A DNA stretch of 64,000 bases from Candidatus Poribacteria bacterium. GTDB taxonomy: Bacteria; Poribacteria; WGA-4E; WGA-3G. The DNA lies in NCBI GenBank assembly GCA_003635195.1, contig PYIY01000190.1, positions 72,919 through 136,918 of the forward strand, in the 5' to 3' direction. Below, piece after piece: positions 28,599 to 37,849 of this stretch. A program made the position numbers and the translations under genes. The notes below the pieces were generated by a model. The model did not search any database, had not been told where the DNA came from, and saw nothing but the letters and a program-made list of their open reading frames with translations. Numbering within the stretch: position 1 is the stretch's first letter; every line of letters starts with the position of its first letter.

Positions 28599-30032
28599 TT
28601 ATTGTCTTTCTGCAGCGGATGGATTGTCAAGTACATCTGCTTTTTCAAGGATCGCCATCTCTGTCATATCCCAGATAACACTGTCGGGACTCACCGCATA
28701 CCACTTTCCATCAGAGAGCGTCATGACGGCATAGTCTCTTTTATTGGCATCTAAAGATTCAGAAAAGAATTCATTGGGTAACCAGTTGGCATAGGTAATA
28801 GGGTCGCCGTTGTCCCATTTCCACCATTTTTTTGCTCGCTTAGAAAGCGCACCCGTCGTGGGAACGCGACTGAGTCCGATCCAATAGAACTTGTGTCCAA
28901 AAACCGCTTCCAACCACGCTTGCTCCGCAGTATCATTAATCGCGACGAGATGCGCCTTTTCTTCGGTAGCTTGGGCAATCGCGTCGTCGCGAGTTTCGCA
29001 GTGAACTCTTTTATAGGCGTGACCATTTTCGGGATTGACGACCCATACATCATGAGATGCTGCTGGTACTGCCGGTATTTCCCATGCCGGTGAAAGCGGT
29101 TCCAACTCATCAGTTTCGATTTTTTCAGGCAGTTGCTTGGGCGGAATCGGTTCGCTATCAAACGTTAATGTCAACCCATCGAACCGGTCCCCCGGATCAA
29201 GCCGAATCGGCTCAGCTTTCACAGTAAGACTTTGGTATTCCACCGAAAACGTGTAGAACGCAGCAGCATCCTTCTCATCTATATAATAAACAAAATAGCC
29301 TTCAGTGTCCGTCCACAAATTTCCACCGGAGTCGCTGGAACCGGAGCCATCTATAGTTCGAGAACGAGCGTAGAGGCCGACGCGCGTATTGGCAAGTGGT
29401 GTTCCATCTTTGAAAAGGACGCGCGCCCGAACCCGCATCCGGGGTTGCACTGTGACTTCCACATCCTTCATAAGCGCGCCCGATTTGACACCAAAAGCGA
29501 TTTGATCGTAATCGGTGCGCGGGTATAGGGTTAACCCTTGGACGCGAATGAACAAAATTTCAACGTCTGGCTCAAAATCCTCTGAAGTCATGCCGAAGTT
29601 ACTGGAATCGAATGCCTCTATCTCGTCTGCTGTGGTCTCTCCCCAATCTCTGCCGGATGTGAACTCATCTACAATCTTTTCAAAGTCTTCGGGCAGGCGT
29701 TTATCTATGTCGTTCGGAAGGGCACCGATGTACACAGGACCCGAGGGGACATCCGTTACGGAAAATCGACCTTCTCGGTCTGTGCGTGCACGGCGCAACT
29801 GTGCGTGCTCATACGGTAAAATTACTGTCCGCATGTATCCAGTGCCATCAACATCAAGAGGCGCAATAAATATCGGTAACCCGACAACTGGATTTCCATT
29901 GAGATCGACAACGCGTCCGGTGACGGTCCCCGTATTTTTCTGAGCAACAGCGGACGAAACGAAGCTGATGAGAGACGCAACTATCATCATTAGGAATAAT
30001 AAAGTTTGCCTTTTAGAATCTGAGCATTTCAT
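28599..30032 (-). CDS. Exported regulatory-like + CTLD protein, array member g
   Basis: VTGRVVDLNGNPVVGLPIFIAP; CTLD VWVVNPENGHAYKRVHC...YWIGLSRVPTTGALSKRAKKWWKWDNGDPITYANW. Confidence 0.85.
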   Translation of the reverse strand: MKCSDSKRQTLLFLMMIVASLISFVSSAVAQKNTGTVTGRVVDLNGNPVVGLPIFIAPLDVDGTGYMRTVILPYEHAQLRRARTDREGRFSVTDVPSGPVYIGALPNDIDKRLPEDFEKIVDEFTSGRDWGETTADEIEAFDSSNFGMTSEDFEPDVEILFIRVQGLTLYPRTDYDQIAFGVKSGALMKDVEVTVQPRMRVRARVLFKDGTPLANTRVGLYARSRTIDGSGSSDSGGNLWTDTEGYFVYYIDEKDAAAFYTFSVEYQSLTVKAEPIRLDPGDRFDGLTLTFDSEPIPPKQLPEKIETDELEPLSPAWEIPAVPAASHDVWVVNPENGHAYKRVHCETRDDAIAQATEEKAHLVAINDTAEQAWLEAVFGHKFYWIGLSRVPTTGALSKRAKKWWKWDNGDPITYANWLPNEFFSESLDANKRDYAVMTLSDGKWYAVSPDSVIWDMTEMAILEKADVLDNPSAAERQ

Positions 30033-30089
30033 AGTTTTCTCCTCACAAAGCACTGTTGGAAATAGCCGCTATAGAATGAGACCTAACGT

Positions 30090-31352
30090 TCATTCCCTCA
30101 CAGGCAGTTCTTCCTTTTCAAGGAGGACGGACTCAATAATAAAATGCCATCGGACATCTCCGGGACCAATGTCCACCCATTGGTCGGCGAACAGGATGAC
30201 ATAATCTTCATCACCTTTATCGGTATCCTGCGGTTCGGACATTGCCCAATTTGTATATGTGACGGGTTCTCCGCTGTGCCATTGCCACTGTCCCTCTTCC
30301 TCAACATCGCTAAGTCCAATTAAAATGCGATGCGTGACGAAAACCTGTTCCAGCCAGTTTTGTTCCACTTCATCGTTAATAGAGACAAGGTAAGCATTTT
30401 CTTTGCTTGCTTGCGCAATAGCATCTTCCACGCCACTAAAACGGATTTTTTTGTAGGCGTGCCCATTTGCTGGATTGACGACCCACACCCCTCCCGCGTC
30501 AAGCCCGCCACCAACCCGCGCTGACGCGCCAGCATGGAAACGAGGGAGAGCGTTCCGAGGTATATCAGGAGACAGTGGGACCTCGAAAGTGAAGACTACT
30601 TCGTGAAATAGATCCTCAGGTTTGACCACAATTGGATCTAACTGCACTTGATGCTCCTGATATGTCACAGACAAAAAGTAAAATGCGGGACTATTCATAT
30701 ATCTCGTCATATATTGTAAAAAACTTCCCTCAATATCTGTTTCAATGCTCTGTGAACCACCACTATCGTATTCTCCATCTAAACTGAGTTTCCTTATCCT
30801 GAGCTTGATACGTTGTGCATTGGCGAGTGGACTCCCGTCCATCTTCAGAACTTTTCCTCGGAGTTGTAGAAAACGCTGCACTGTGACCTCAACGTCTTCA
30901 ATGTGCTCACCCGGCTCCGCAGAAAATATAACGCCACGTCCCCATGATGCTTCAGGCGCATAGAGAAACATGTCGCCGATTTGGACCTTCAAAATTTCCG
31001 CCTCCGGACTATTATACGGAAACAATCCTAACAATACCGGACCGGCAATGGCATCCGTAATAACGAAACGCCCCTCTGAATCAGTTTCCGCTTGGAACGC
31101 CATCGGATCGCCTTGCCGTCCATGTTCCTCGACCTCAAACGCAATTGGAAACCATGCGCCATGACCGTCTTGGACAGGAACAATAACTACCGTAAGTCCG
31201 GCAATTGGCTGTCCTACTGCATCAATAACGCGACCGGAGAGTGTGGTCAACGCATCGGTCTGTGCGTTGCTCTCCCAAACAACTGTGAGGCAAAAAACTA
31301 CAATTCCAACCAAAAGTGGAGCTGCTTGTCTTCTGAAACATAAACGTCTCAC
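30090..31352 (-). CDS. Exported regulatory-like + CTLD protein, array member h (closest relative of f ectodomain)
   Basis: LSGRVIDAVGQPIAGLTVVIVPVQDGHGAWFPI; CTLD VWVVNPANGHAYKKIRF...ILIGLSDVEEEGQWQWHSGEPVTYTNW. Confidence 0.85.
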   Translation of the reverse strand: MRRLCFRRQAAPLLVGIVVFCLTVVWESNAQTDALTTLSGRVIDAVGQPIAGLTVVIVPVQDGHGAWFPIAFEVEEHGRQGDPMAFQAETDSEGRFVITDAIAGPVLLGLFPYNSPEAEILKVQIGDMFLYAPEASWGRGVIFSAEPGEHIEDVEVTVQRFLQLRGKVLKMDGSPLANAQRIKLRIRKLSLDGEYDSGGSQSIETDIEGSFLQYMTRYMNSPAFYFLSVTYQEHQVQLDPIVVKPEDLFHEVVFTFEVPLSPDIPRNALPRFHAGASARVGGGLDAGGVWVVNPANGHAYKKIRFSGVEDAIAQASKENAYLVSINDEVEQNWLEQVFVTHRILIGLSDVEEEGQWQWHSGEPVTYTNWAMSEPQDTDKGDEDYVILFADQWVDIGPGDVRWHFIIESVLLEKEELPVRE

Positions 31353-31381
31353 TCTTTTCTCCTCCTTTCGTTGCTCCCTTC

Positions 31382-32698
31382 TTATTTAGAGGCACCAGCG
31401 ATGAAGTTTTCTTTTTCCAGAATCGCTTTTTCGATTAGACCCGCAACCGAACTCCACTGATGCACCATCTGCCATTTTCCTGTTCTGCCAATAAGGACAG
31501 TGTAATTCGGGCTCGCACCGTCATTTTCGGTGGGTTCATCTCCGTCAACAGCGTTCTGTGAAAACTCCCAGTTAGTGTAGGTGACCAGTTCGCCAGTATT
31601 CCAGTATAGGTTACTCTCTTTTGCCGACCCTGTTAGCCCAATCCAAAAGCCTTCACGTCCAAAGGCTTTGAAGTCCCATTGTTGTGCTGCTTCATCACCC
31701 GAAAAAGTTTTTCGTCCAAAGACTTCAAAGAGCCATTCTTGCTCTGCTACGTCGTTGATAGCGACAAGGTAGGCACCTTGTGCCTTTGCTCGCGCTTCTG
31801 CTTCCTCACGGGTCTTGCAACGAATCACTTTGTATGCGTGTCGGTTGTCGGGGTTGATCGCCCACATGCCCTCGCGTTCCCGCTTCTGGGCGGCTTCAGC
31901 ACGACCTGGGTCGTAGCCGCGAGGCTGTATTACTTTTTGGGGTTTAACGGGTGGTTTGGGCGCGGCTAATACTGCTGGTTTAAATATCGGTTTCACCACG
32001 GCTTTTGAAGGTAACTGCTTATTGGCATCATCGCTAAGTGTTAAGACAAGTCCATCAAGCCGCTGTCCATCTTCGAGTAAAATTGGCTTGGATTCTGCGA
32101 ACTGTCCTTGATACGCTACGGTGAAAGTGTAGAAAGCCGGTTCCTCCACGTATTGAACAAAGTAACCATCAGCATCAAGATTTCTTGGACCACTACTGCT
32201 TCTTGTGCGTCTACCCTCTGCACTACGTTGGTTTATCTCAAACTGAACCTCAGCATCGCGAAGTGGAGTGCCATCCGCGGAAAGGACGCGCCCACGGATA
32301 CGCATCCGAAGGCGGACAGTTATCTTTACATCTTTAACATCTGCTCCCGGTTCAACTGCAATTGGAAAGCTGCCTTTGTGGAAAAAGTGATACACCGGGT
32401 CAAGGTAAAAGGTTACCCCTTCTACTTCAACGGCGCGAATTTCATAATCCGCGTGTATAGGGGATAACATCAGTCTACTAACTGAAGCTGCGGCAATTTC
32501 GGGCATCGAAAAAACACCCATTTCATCTGTCTCGGAGAGTTGTGGCAGAAGAGCGACAGTGACACCAGAAACAGGTACGCCCGATTCATCGACCACTCTG
32601 CCTGAAAAGCTTGCTGCAACGCTCGGCAAGGATGCAGAAAGCAAAAGCGCAACACTTCCAACGAAAACTACAATCAGCGCGAAGTAAGAACGGTTCAT
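31382..32698 (-). CDS. Exported regulatory-like + CTLD protein, array member i
   Basis: ASFSGRVVDESGVPVSGVTVALL; CTLD MWAINPDNRHAYKVIRC...FWIGLTGSAKESNLYWNTGELVTYTNW. Confidence 0.85.
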   Translation of the reverse strand: MNRSYFALIVVFVGSVALLLSASLPSVAASFSGRVVDESGVPVSGVTVALLPQLSETDEMGVFSMPEIAAASVSRLMLSPIHADYEIRAVEVEGVTFYLDPVYHFFHKGSFPIAVEPGADVKDVKITVRLRMRIRGRVLSADGTPLRDAEVQFEINQRSAEGRRTRSSSGPRNLDADGYFVQYVEEPAFYTFTVAYQGQFAESKPILLEDGQRLDGLVLTLSDDANKQLPSKAVVKPIFKPAVLAAPKPPVKPQKVIQPRGYDPGRAEAAQKREREGMWAINPDNRHAYKVIRCKTREEAEARAKAQGAYLVAINDVAEQEWLFEVFGRKTFSGDEAAQQWDFKAFGREGFWIGLTGSAKESNLYWNTGELVTYTNWEFSQNAVDGDEPTENDGASPNYTVLIGRTGKWQMVHQWSSVAGLIEKAILEKENFIAGASK

Positions 32699-32754
32699 TG
32701 GGATGTCTCCTTCTGTAAAATATGTCAGAAACGTTAGGAGGGTATAAAGCGTAA

Positions 32755-34254
32755 CTACTCTTCATCCTCTTCATCAGATGCTTCCATAGCGGGTGCTGTA
32801 GACACTAAACCATCCTTTTCGATGATTGCCTCTCGTGTGCTTCGCCAGAAATGGCTTTCAGGCCCCACAGACAGCCACTCACTGTCCCTAAAAGTCATCA
32901 CAACATAGTCTTTTTCGGTGTCTGGAAGGGTGTCAGGGAAGAGCGGTTGGGTTAACCAGTTCGTGTAGGTTACGGGTTCACCGCTGTCCCATTGCCATGT
33001 TCCCTCTTTTTCTACATCGGTAAGTCCGATCCATGTGGAGTGGCTCCGAAAGATTATCTGAAGCCAGTGCTGCTCTGTTTCATCGTTAATGGAGACGAGA
33101 TGGGCACCTTCTTCAACAGCCTTCTGTTGTGCATCGTGCCAGTCCCGACACTGTATCTTTTTGTAAGCGTGCCCGTTTGCGGGGTTAATGACCCACACAC
33201 TTTTCGGCGGTTTTGGGGGTTGCGGTGGCACAACTGCTCGGACTTTAGGCTCGACTTCAATCTGTTCAACAACAACGTTTTCAGCACCAGCAGGGATTTT
33301 ACCCTTTTCAATCGGGCCACCGACCCCAACTTTCGGATCAGTCGGTCGTTCGATATCAGGCGGGTTACCGTCGAGTGTTATAACCAGATTCTCTGGTTCC
33401 ACGCCATCTTTGAGCAGGAAAGGACCTGCACCTCCGGCGAGATCGTTATATTTCACGGAAAGCGTGTAAAACCCTGGTTCATCCCTATATTCCGCAAAAT
33501 TACCATCGGCATCGGTAAAAAACTCTGTACCGTGAGTGCCACCGCTTCTCGGATTATCTTCTTGCCCATGTCGCATGCTGAGGTGTCCATTAGCGTTGAC
33601 AAGAGGGGTACCGTCGGCATAAACAATTCGTGCACGGATCTGCAACCGCTGCTTGACCGTGATTTTGACATTTTCAAGCGTCACGCCGGGTTTCAGTTCA
33701 AACGTGAGTCCTTCAAAAAAATGAAACTCCTCTGTGTCGTAGAAGAAGGTGACCTTCCCGACCTGAAGCGTGAGGATTTTCTTATCTGGTTCAAGCCTCC
33801 CAAGCCGCATGAATTCAGGTGGGACCTCCCCTCCTTCTTGAATTTTATCAGGGTCCATCATTTCAAAAGCCTCTAACATAGCACTCGAGACGGCGTTTAA
33901 TTGGACAAGCCCGGGTTGGATATTAGTGACGGTGAAAGTGCCATCTGGATTGGTTTGCGCTTTGGTTGTGGTGCGCGGCATTCCTGGACCTTCCATGCCT
34001 TCAGGAGGCATCTGAAACCGGGGCATAAAATCATCTTCTGGCTGTAGAAGACCTCTCTGGAGTTTCATAGGTCGAATCGTAAACGTAAACCCAGCAACGG
34101 GGTTCCCTTCTGGATCGACGACTTTGCCGGATATTCCACTGGGTGCTTGGAGTGCTGGTTCCGCAGGAATCTGTGCGGCTGCAATGCTTATTATGGTGAG
34201 TAAAAGGATCGGTGTTAACGTTATGAGTTTGGGTGTGGTGTAGGTCCAACGCAT
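32755..34254 (-). CDS. Exported regulatory-like + CTLD protein, array member j
   Basis: ISGKVVDPEGNPVAGFTFTIRP; CTLD VWVINPANGHAYKKIQC...TWIGLTDVEKEGTWQWDSGEPVTYTNW. Confidence 0.85.
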   Translation of the reverse strand: MRWTYTTPKLITLTPILLLTIISIAAAQIPAEPALQAPSGISGKVVDPEGNPVAGFTFTIRPMKLQRGLLQPEDDFMPRFQMPPEGMEGPGMPRTTTKAQTNPDGTFTVTNIQPGLVQLNAVSSAMLEAFEMMDPDKIQEGGEVPPEFMRLGRLEPDKKILTLQVGKVTFFYDTEEFHFFEGLTFELKPGVTLENVKITVKQRLQIRARIVYADGTPLVNANGHLSMRHGQEDNPRSGGTHGTEFFTDADGNFAEYRDEPGFYTLSVKYNDLAGGAGPFLLKDGVEPENLVITLDGNPPDIERPTDPKVGVGGPIEKGKIPAGAENVVVEQIEVEPKVRAVVPPQPPKPPKSVWVINPANGHAYKKIQCRDWHDAQQKAVEEGAHLVSINDETEQHWLQIIFRSHSTWIGLTDVEKEGTWQWDSGEPVTYTNWLTQPLFPDTLPDTEKDYVVMTFRDSEWLSVGPESHFWRSTREAIIEKDGLVSTAPAMEASDEEDEE

Positions 34255-34281
34255 TTCTCTATCTCCTTGTGTGTTGCGCGC

Positions 34282-35568
34282 TTAAGGTTTTTCGACATCA
34301 CCCTCCGGTGCAGGCGCGCCGATGATGAAATTCTCTTTTTCCAGAATCGCTCTCTCCGTCATGCGAATAAGTGGGTTGCCCGGGTGTGCCACCTGCCACT
34401 TTCCTGACATTCCAATAAGGACAATGTAATTCGGATTCGCATCGCTGTCTGGGGCGGGTTTGGTAATCTTGGCAGCCTCCTGTGGCGACATCCAGTTTGT
34501 ATAGGTAACCGGTTCACCGTTGTCCCACTGCTGTTTCCCCTCTTCTGAACCGCTAATCAATTCAATCCAATAGTTTTCTCGTTGTCCAAAGACTTCAAGG
34601 AGCCATTCCTGTTCAGCTTTGTCGTTGATAACGAGGAGATGTGCATCTTGGGCTGCTGCTTGCTCTTGTGCCGCTTCACGGGTTTCACAACGGATTACTT
34701 TGTAGGCGTGTCGATTGTCGGGATTGATTGCCCACATGCCTTCGCGTTCCCGTTTTCGCGCCGCTTCAAAACGGGCAGGGTCGTGGACGCGAGGCGGCGG
34801 GGCTACGACGACTCTCTCGGTTTTGGGCGGTTCCGGCTCACCGCCAAGTTTCAAAACGAGTCCATCAAGCCGTTGTCCCTCTTCAAGTAGAATCTCCTCG
34901 GATTCCACGGTCTGTCCCTGATATGTTACAGTGACGGTGTAATAGGCGGCGCCATCATCTAAGTAATCCACGAAGTATCCATCGGCATCAAGCGTTCTCG
35001 TCCCGCCACCACTACCTCTGCCCCTGCCATCTATATCGCGATGTTTGACCATAAGGTTAACATGTGCGTTGCGAAGCGGTGTGCCATCCGCGGAAAGAAC
35101 GCGCCCACGAATACGCATCCGAAGGCGAACGGTTATCTCCACGTTTTTAATATCTGCATCTGCCTCAATCGCAAAATTGACACCACCAAAATGTTGCTGC
35201 CGTTTATCTAAATAAACGGGGAACCCCTCAATCTCAACAGAGTGGACTTCGTAATCTGAATTGCGTTCAGGAAACAGTGTTAATCTGCTCACCGAAGGTG
35301 TCGTAATGTTGATAATTGAGAATGCCCCTGTTGCGTCTGTCTCACTGGGTTGTGCTGGCGGGAACATGCCTTGAAATCGCTGGTGCCGATGTGGCGGTGT
35401 GTTGCCCGGGAATGATGGAAGGGCTATGATGAGACCTTCAACAGGTTGTCCCTCCTCATCAATAACTCTGCCTGAGAAACTCGCCGCTACACTCGGCAGA
35501 GAGGTCGCAAACAAAAGCACGACGCTCCCCACAAAAATTAAAAAATGTGTGGTGTAAGGACGTTTCAT
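34282..35568 (-). CDS. Exported regulatory-like + CTLD protein, array member k
   Basis: ASFSGRVIDEEGQPVEGLIIALP; CTLD MWAINPDNRHAYKVIRC...YWIELISGSEEGKQQWDNGEPVTYTNW. Confidence 0.85.
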   Translation of the reverse strand: MKRPYTTHFLIFVGSVVLLFATSLPSVAASFSGRVIDEEGQPVEGLIIALPSFPGNTPPHRHQRFQGMFPPAQPSETDATGAFSIINITTPSVSRLTLFPERNSDYEVHSVEIEGFPVYLDKRQQHFGGVNFAIEADADIKNVEITVRLRMRIRGRVLSADGTPLRNAHVNLMVKHRDIDGRGRGSGGGTRTLDADGYFVDYLDDGAAYYTVTVTYQGQTVESEEILLEEGQRLDGLVLKLGGEPEPPKTERVVVAPPPRVHDPARFEAARKREREGMWAINPDNRHAYKVIRCETREAAQEQAAAQDAHLLVINDKAEQEWLLEVFGQRENYWIELISGSEEGKQQWDNGEPVTYTNWMSPQEAAKITKPAPDSDANPNYIVLIGMSGKWQVAHPGNPLIRMTERAILEKENFIIGAPAPEGDVEKP

Positions 35569-35614
35569 TGTGAGTCTCCTTTTTAGGTATAGTAGAAAGG
35601 TTGGTGTGTATGTG

Positions 35615-35635
35615 TGTTACACAAACATTGTAACA
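35615..35635. promoter_or_regulatory. Inverted repeat TGTTAC-N9-GTAACA upstream of the array
   Basis: tgttacacaaacattgtaaca, 47 bp upstream of member k start. Confidence 0.4.
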
Positions 35636-35659
35636 TTTGTATCAACTATTGACAACATT

Positions 35660-35673
35660 AATCATTAATGATT
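35660..35673. promoter_or_regulatory. Perfect 14-bp palindrome AATCATTAATGATT upstream of the array
   Basis: Self-complementary; half-site AATCATTA recurs upstream of members f and c. Confidence 0.4.
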
Positions 35674-35813
35674 GTGCTATATTTCTTCTATGGATGAAGT
35701 TCCAATTACTAAAGACACAATTTGTGGACGAAAAGGGTGCATAATCTCAGTACCTACTGACAACCGTTCCTCTGACTGCTGAAACTGAATCCTTAACACA
35801 ACTATTAATTCTA

Positions 35814-35842
35814 TTGACAGAATTCAGGCAGAATGGTAACAT
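35814..35842 (+). promoter_or_regulatory. Putative sigma70-type promoter TTGACA-N17-TAACAT for dgoD operon
   Basis: ttgaca 35814..35819, taacat 35837..35842. Confidence 0.55.
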
Positions 35843-35917
35843 AACATTCAAAGTTCACGAAAATCCGTTTCGAGATGCAGGCTGCTGCCTGCGAATCATA
35901 TTATTTTGGGGAACCTC

Positions 35918-37021
35918 ATGAAGATAACAAAATTAGAAACATTTCTGGTGCAACCGCGCTGGCTCTTCCTTAAAATCCATACAGATGAAGGTTTAGTTGG
36001 ACTCGGTGAACCCATTTTAGAGGGACGTGCGAAAACGTGTGCGCAAGCCGTTGATGAACTCGCACCCTACCTCATCGGTGAAGATCCGAGACGTGTTGTC
36101 CACCATTGGCAAGCAATGTATCGCCATGCATTCTACCGTGGCGGTCCCATTCTCACGAGCGCACTGAGCGGCGTAGAACAGGCACTCTGGGATCTCGCAG
36201 GAAAATCGCTCGGTGTTCCTGTCTATCAACTCTTCGGTGGACCAACGCGCGACCGCATCAGACTCTACAAAGGTGGTGGTGACCCTGATGGTATTAACGA
36301 GTGGGTAGCCAAAGGGTTTACCGCTTTTAAAACAGGCGTTGCAGGTGGCAGACCCGCACGTATCATTGAAAACAAAGCCTTCATCGACAGAGCCGTGGAT
36401 CATTTCGCAGCACTCCGTGAAGCCGCAGGTACAGAAGTTGACCTCGCGATTGACTTTCACGGCGCAGTCAGTCCACAGACCGCTAAAGTGCTGATTAAAG
36501 CGTTAGAACCGTACCAACCGATGTTTGTAGAGGAGCCGATTCAGTGCCAAAATGTGGACACACTCGCTGAAATCGCTCGCAGCACCCATCTCCCGATTGC
36601 AACAGGCGAACGGATTTTCACGAAGTGGGGGTTCCGTGAAATTCTTGAGAAACAGGCAGCGTCCATCCTCCAACCCGATCTCTGTCACGCTGGCGGTATC
36701 AATGAAGTCCGTATCATCGCAGGTATGGCGGAAGCCTACTACGGCGGTATCGCACCGCATAACCCGCTCGGTCCTATCTCCTTAGCAGCGTGTATCCAGT
36801 TAGATGCCTCCATCCCGAACTTCGTAATGCAGGAACATACAACACTCGGTGAAGGGTATCTCAAGAATCCTTTCGTCTTCAAAGATGGATTTGTTGAGTT
36901 ACCGACCGGTCCTGGACTCGGTATTGAACTCGATGAGGACGCACTCGAAGATAAGATTGACCACGATTGGCTGAATCCAATGTCCTATCACCCCGATGAC
37001 GGCTCTGTCGTTGATTGGTAA
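35918..37021 (+). CDS. dgoD: D-galactonate dehydratase family (enolase superfamily)
   Basis: MKITKLETFLVQPRWLFLKIHTDEGLVGLGEP, SALSGVEQALWDLAGKSLGVPVYQLFGG, DFHG, EEPIQCQN, GERIFTKWGFREILE, APHNPLGPISLAA. Confidence 0.9.
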   Translation: MKITKLETFLVQPRWLFLKIHTDEGLVGLGEPILEGRAKTCAQAVDELAPYLIGEDPRRVVHHWQAMYRHAFYRGGPILTSALSGVEQALWDLAGKSLGVPVYQLFGGPTRDRIRLYKGGGDPDGINEWVAKGFTAFKTGVAGGRPARIIENKAFIDRAVDHFAALREAAGTEVDLAIDFHGAVSPQTAKVLIKALEPYQPMFVEEPIQCQNVDTLAEIARSTHLPIATGERIFTKWGFREILEKQAASILQPDLCHAGGINEVRIIAGMAEAYYGGIAPHNPLGPISLAACIQLDASIPNFVMQEHTTLGEGYLKNPFVFKDGFVELPTGPGLGIELDEDALEDKIDHDWLNPMSYHPDDGSVVDW

Positions 37022-37039
37022 GGAATAGTTATAAAAACT

Positions 37040-37840
37040 ATGAAATTTATAATGTTCACAAAACATCTGGAAGGCTTAGAAATTCCAGATATTATCACCG
37101 CATTGCAATCGGTCGGCGTAAGTGGCGCAGATCTATGCGTTCGTCCGGGCTATCCGGTGAACCCAGAAAACGCGACAGAAGCACTACCTACTGCCGCAAA
37201 GCAGTTCGCCGCTGCAGATCTATCTATCCCACTCGTTACAACACCGGGCGATTTTCTTGACCCGACGCAGGAAGAGACACGCCGTGTCTACGCTGCTGCA
37301 GGCGAAGCAGGTGTCGAAAATATCAAATTAGGGTACTGGCATTGGCACGCCGAAGATGGTGGTTACTGGGCACAAGTCGATTTTATCCGATCGCAGTTGG
37401 AGGGATTTGCGAAACTCTCCGAACAATACGGACCCCGGACATGCATCCATAACCATTCCGGTACTTCCATGGGTCTGAATTCGTGCGCAGTGATGAACCT
37501 TGTCAAGGGTTTCGACCCGCAACACGTTGGCGTTTTTGCGGATACAGGACATCTGTCTATCGTCGGTGAACCCATCAACATGGCACTCGATATCGTCAAA
37601 TCGCATCTCGCGGTTATGGCGTTTAAGGATTTGGCGCGTGCCCCCGGTGCGCGTGGTGGCAGCGTCGTCCGAATGGGTAAAGGCTTCGTTGACTGGGAAA
37701 CAGCACTTGACACGCTGAAAACAATAGAATTTTCAGGACCCGTCAGTTTTCATAGTGAATATGGTGGTGAACCTGTGGGCAGTGTGATTGATCTGGCTCG
37801 CGTAGATGTACGCTTCATTCGCACTTTGATGGACAAATAA
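37040..37840 (+). CDS. Sugar phosphate isomerase/epimerase (AP endonuclease 2-like TIM barrel)
   Basis: VGVFADTGHLSIVGEP, VSFHSEYGGEP; operon context. Confidence 0.8.
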   Translation: MKFIMFTKHLEGLEIPDIITALQSVGVSGADLCVRPGYPVNPENATEALPTAAKQFAAADLSIPLVTTPGDFLDPTQEETRRVYAAAGEAGVENIKLGYWHWHAEDGGYWAQVDFIRSQLEGFAKLSEQYGPRTCIHNHSGTSMGLNSCAVMNLVKGFDPQHVGVFADTGHLSIVGEPINMALDIVKSHLAVMAFKDLARAPGARGGSVVRMGKGFVDWETALDTLKTIEFSGPVSFHSEYGGEPVGSVIDLARVDVRFIRTLMDK

Positions 37841-37849
37841 GGAGATAGA

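Noticed and set aside
19926-35568. Diversity-generating retroelement targeting the CTLDs
   Set aside because: CTLD folds are classic DGR targets, but no reverse transcriptase gene or obvious template/variable repeat pair was seen in this window. Diversification by duplication/recombination is the simpler reading. A genome-wide RT search would decide.
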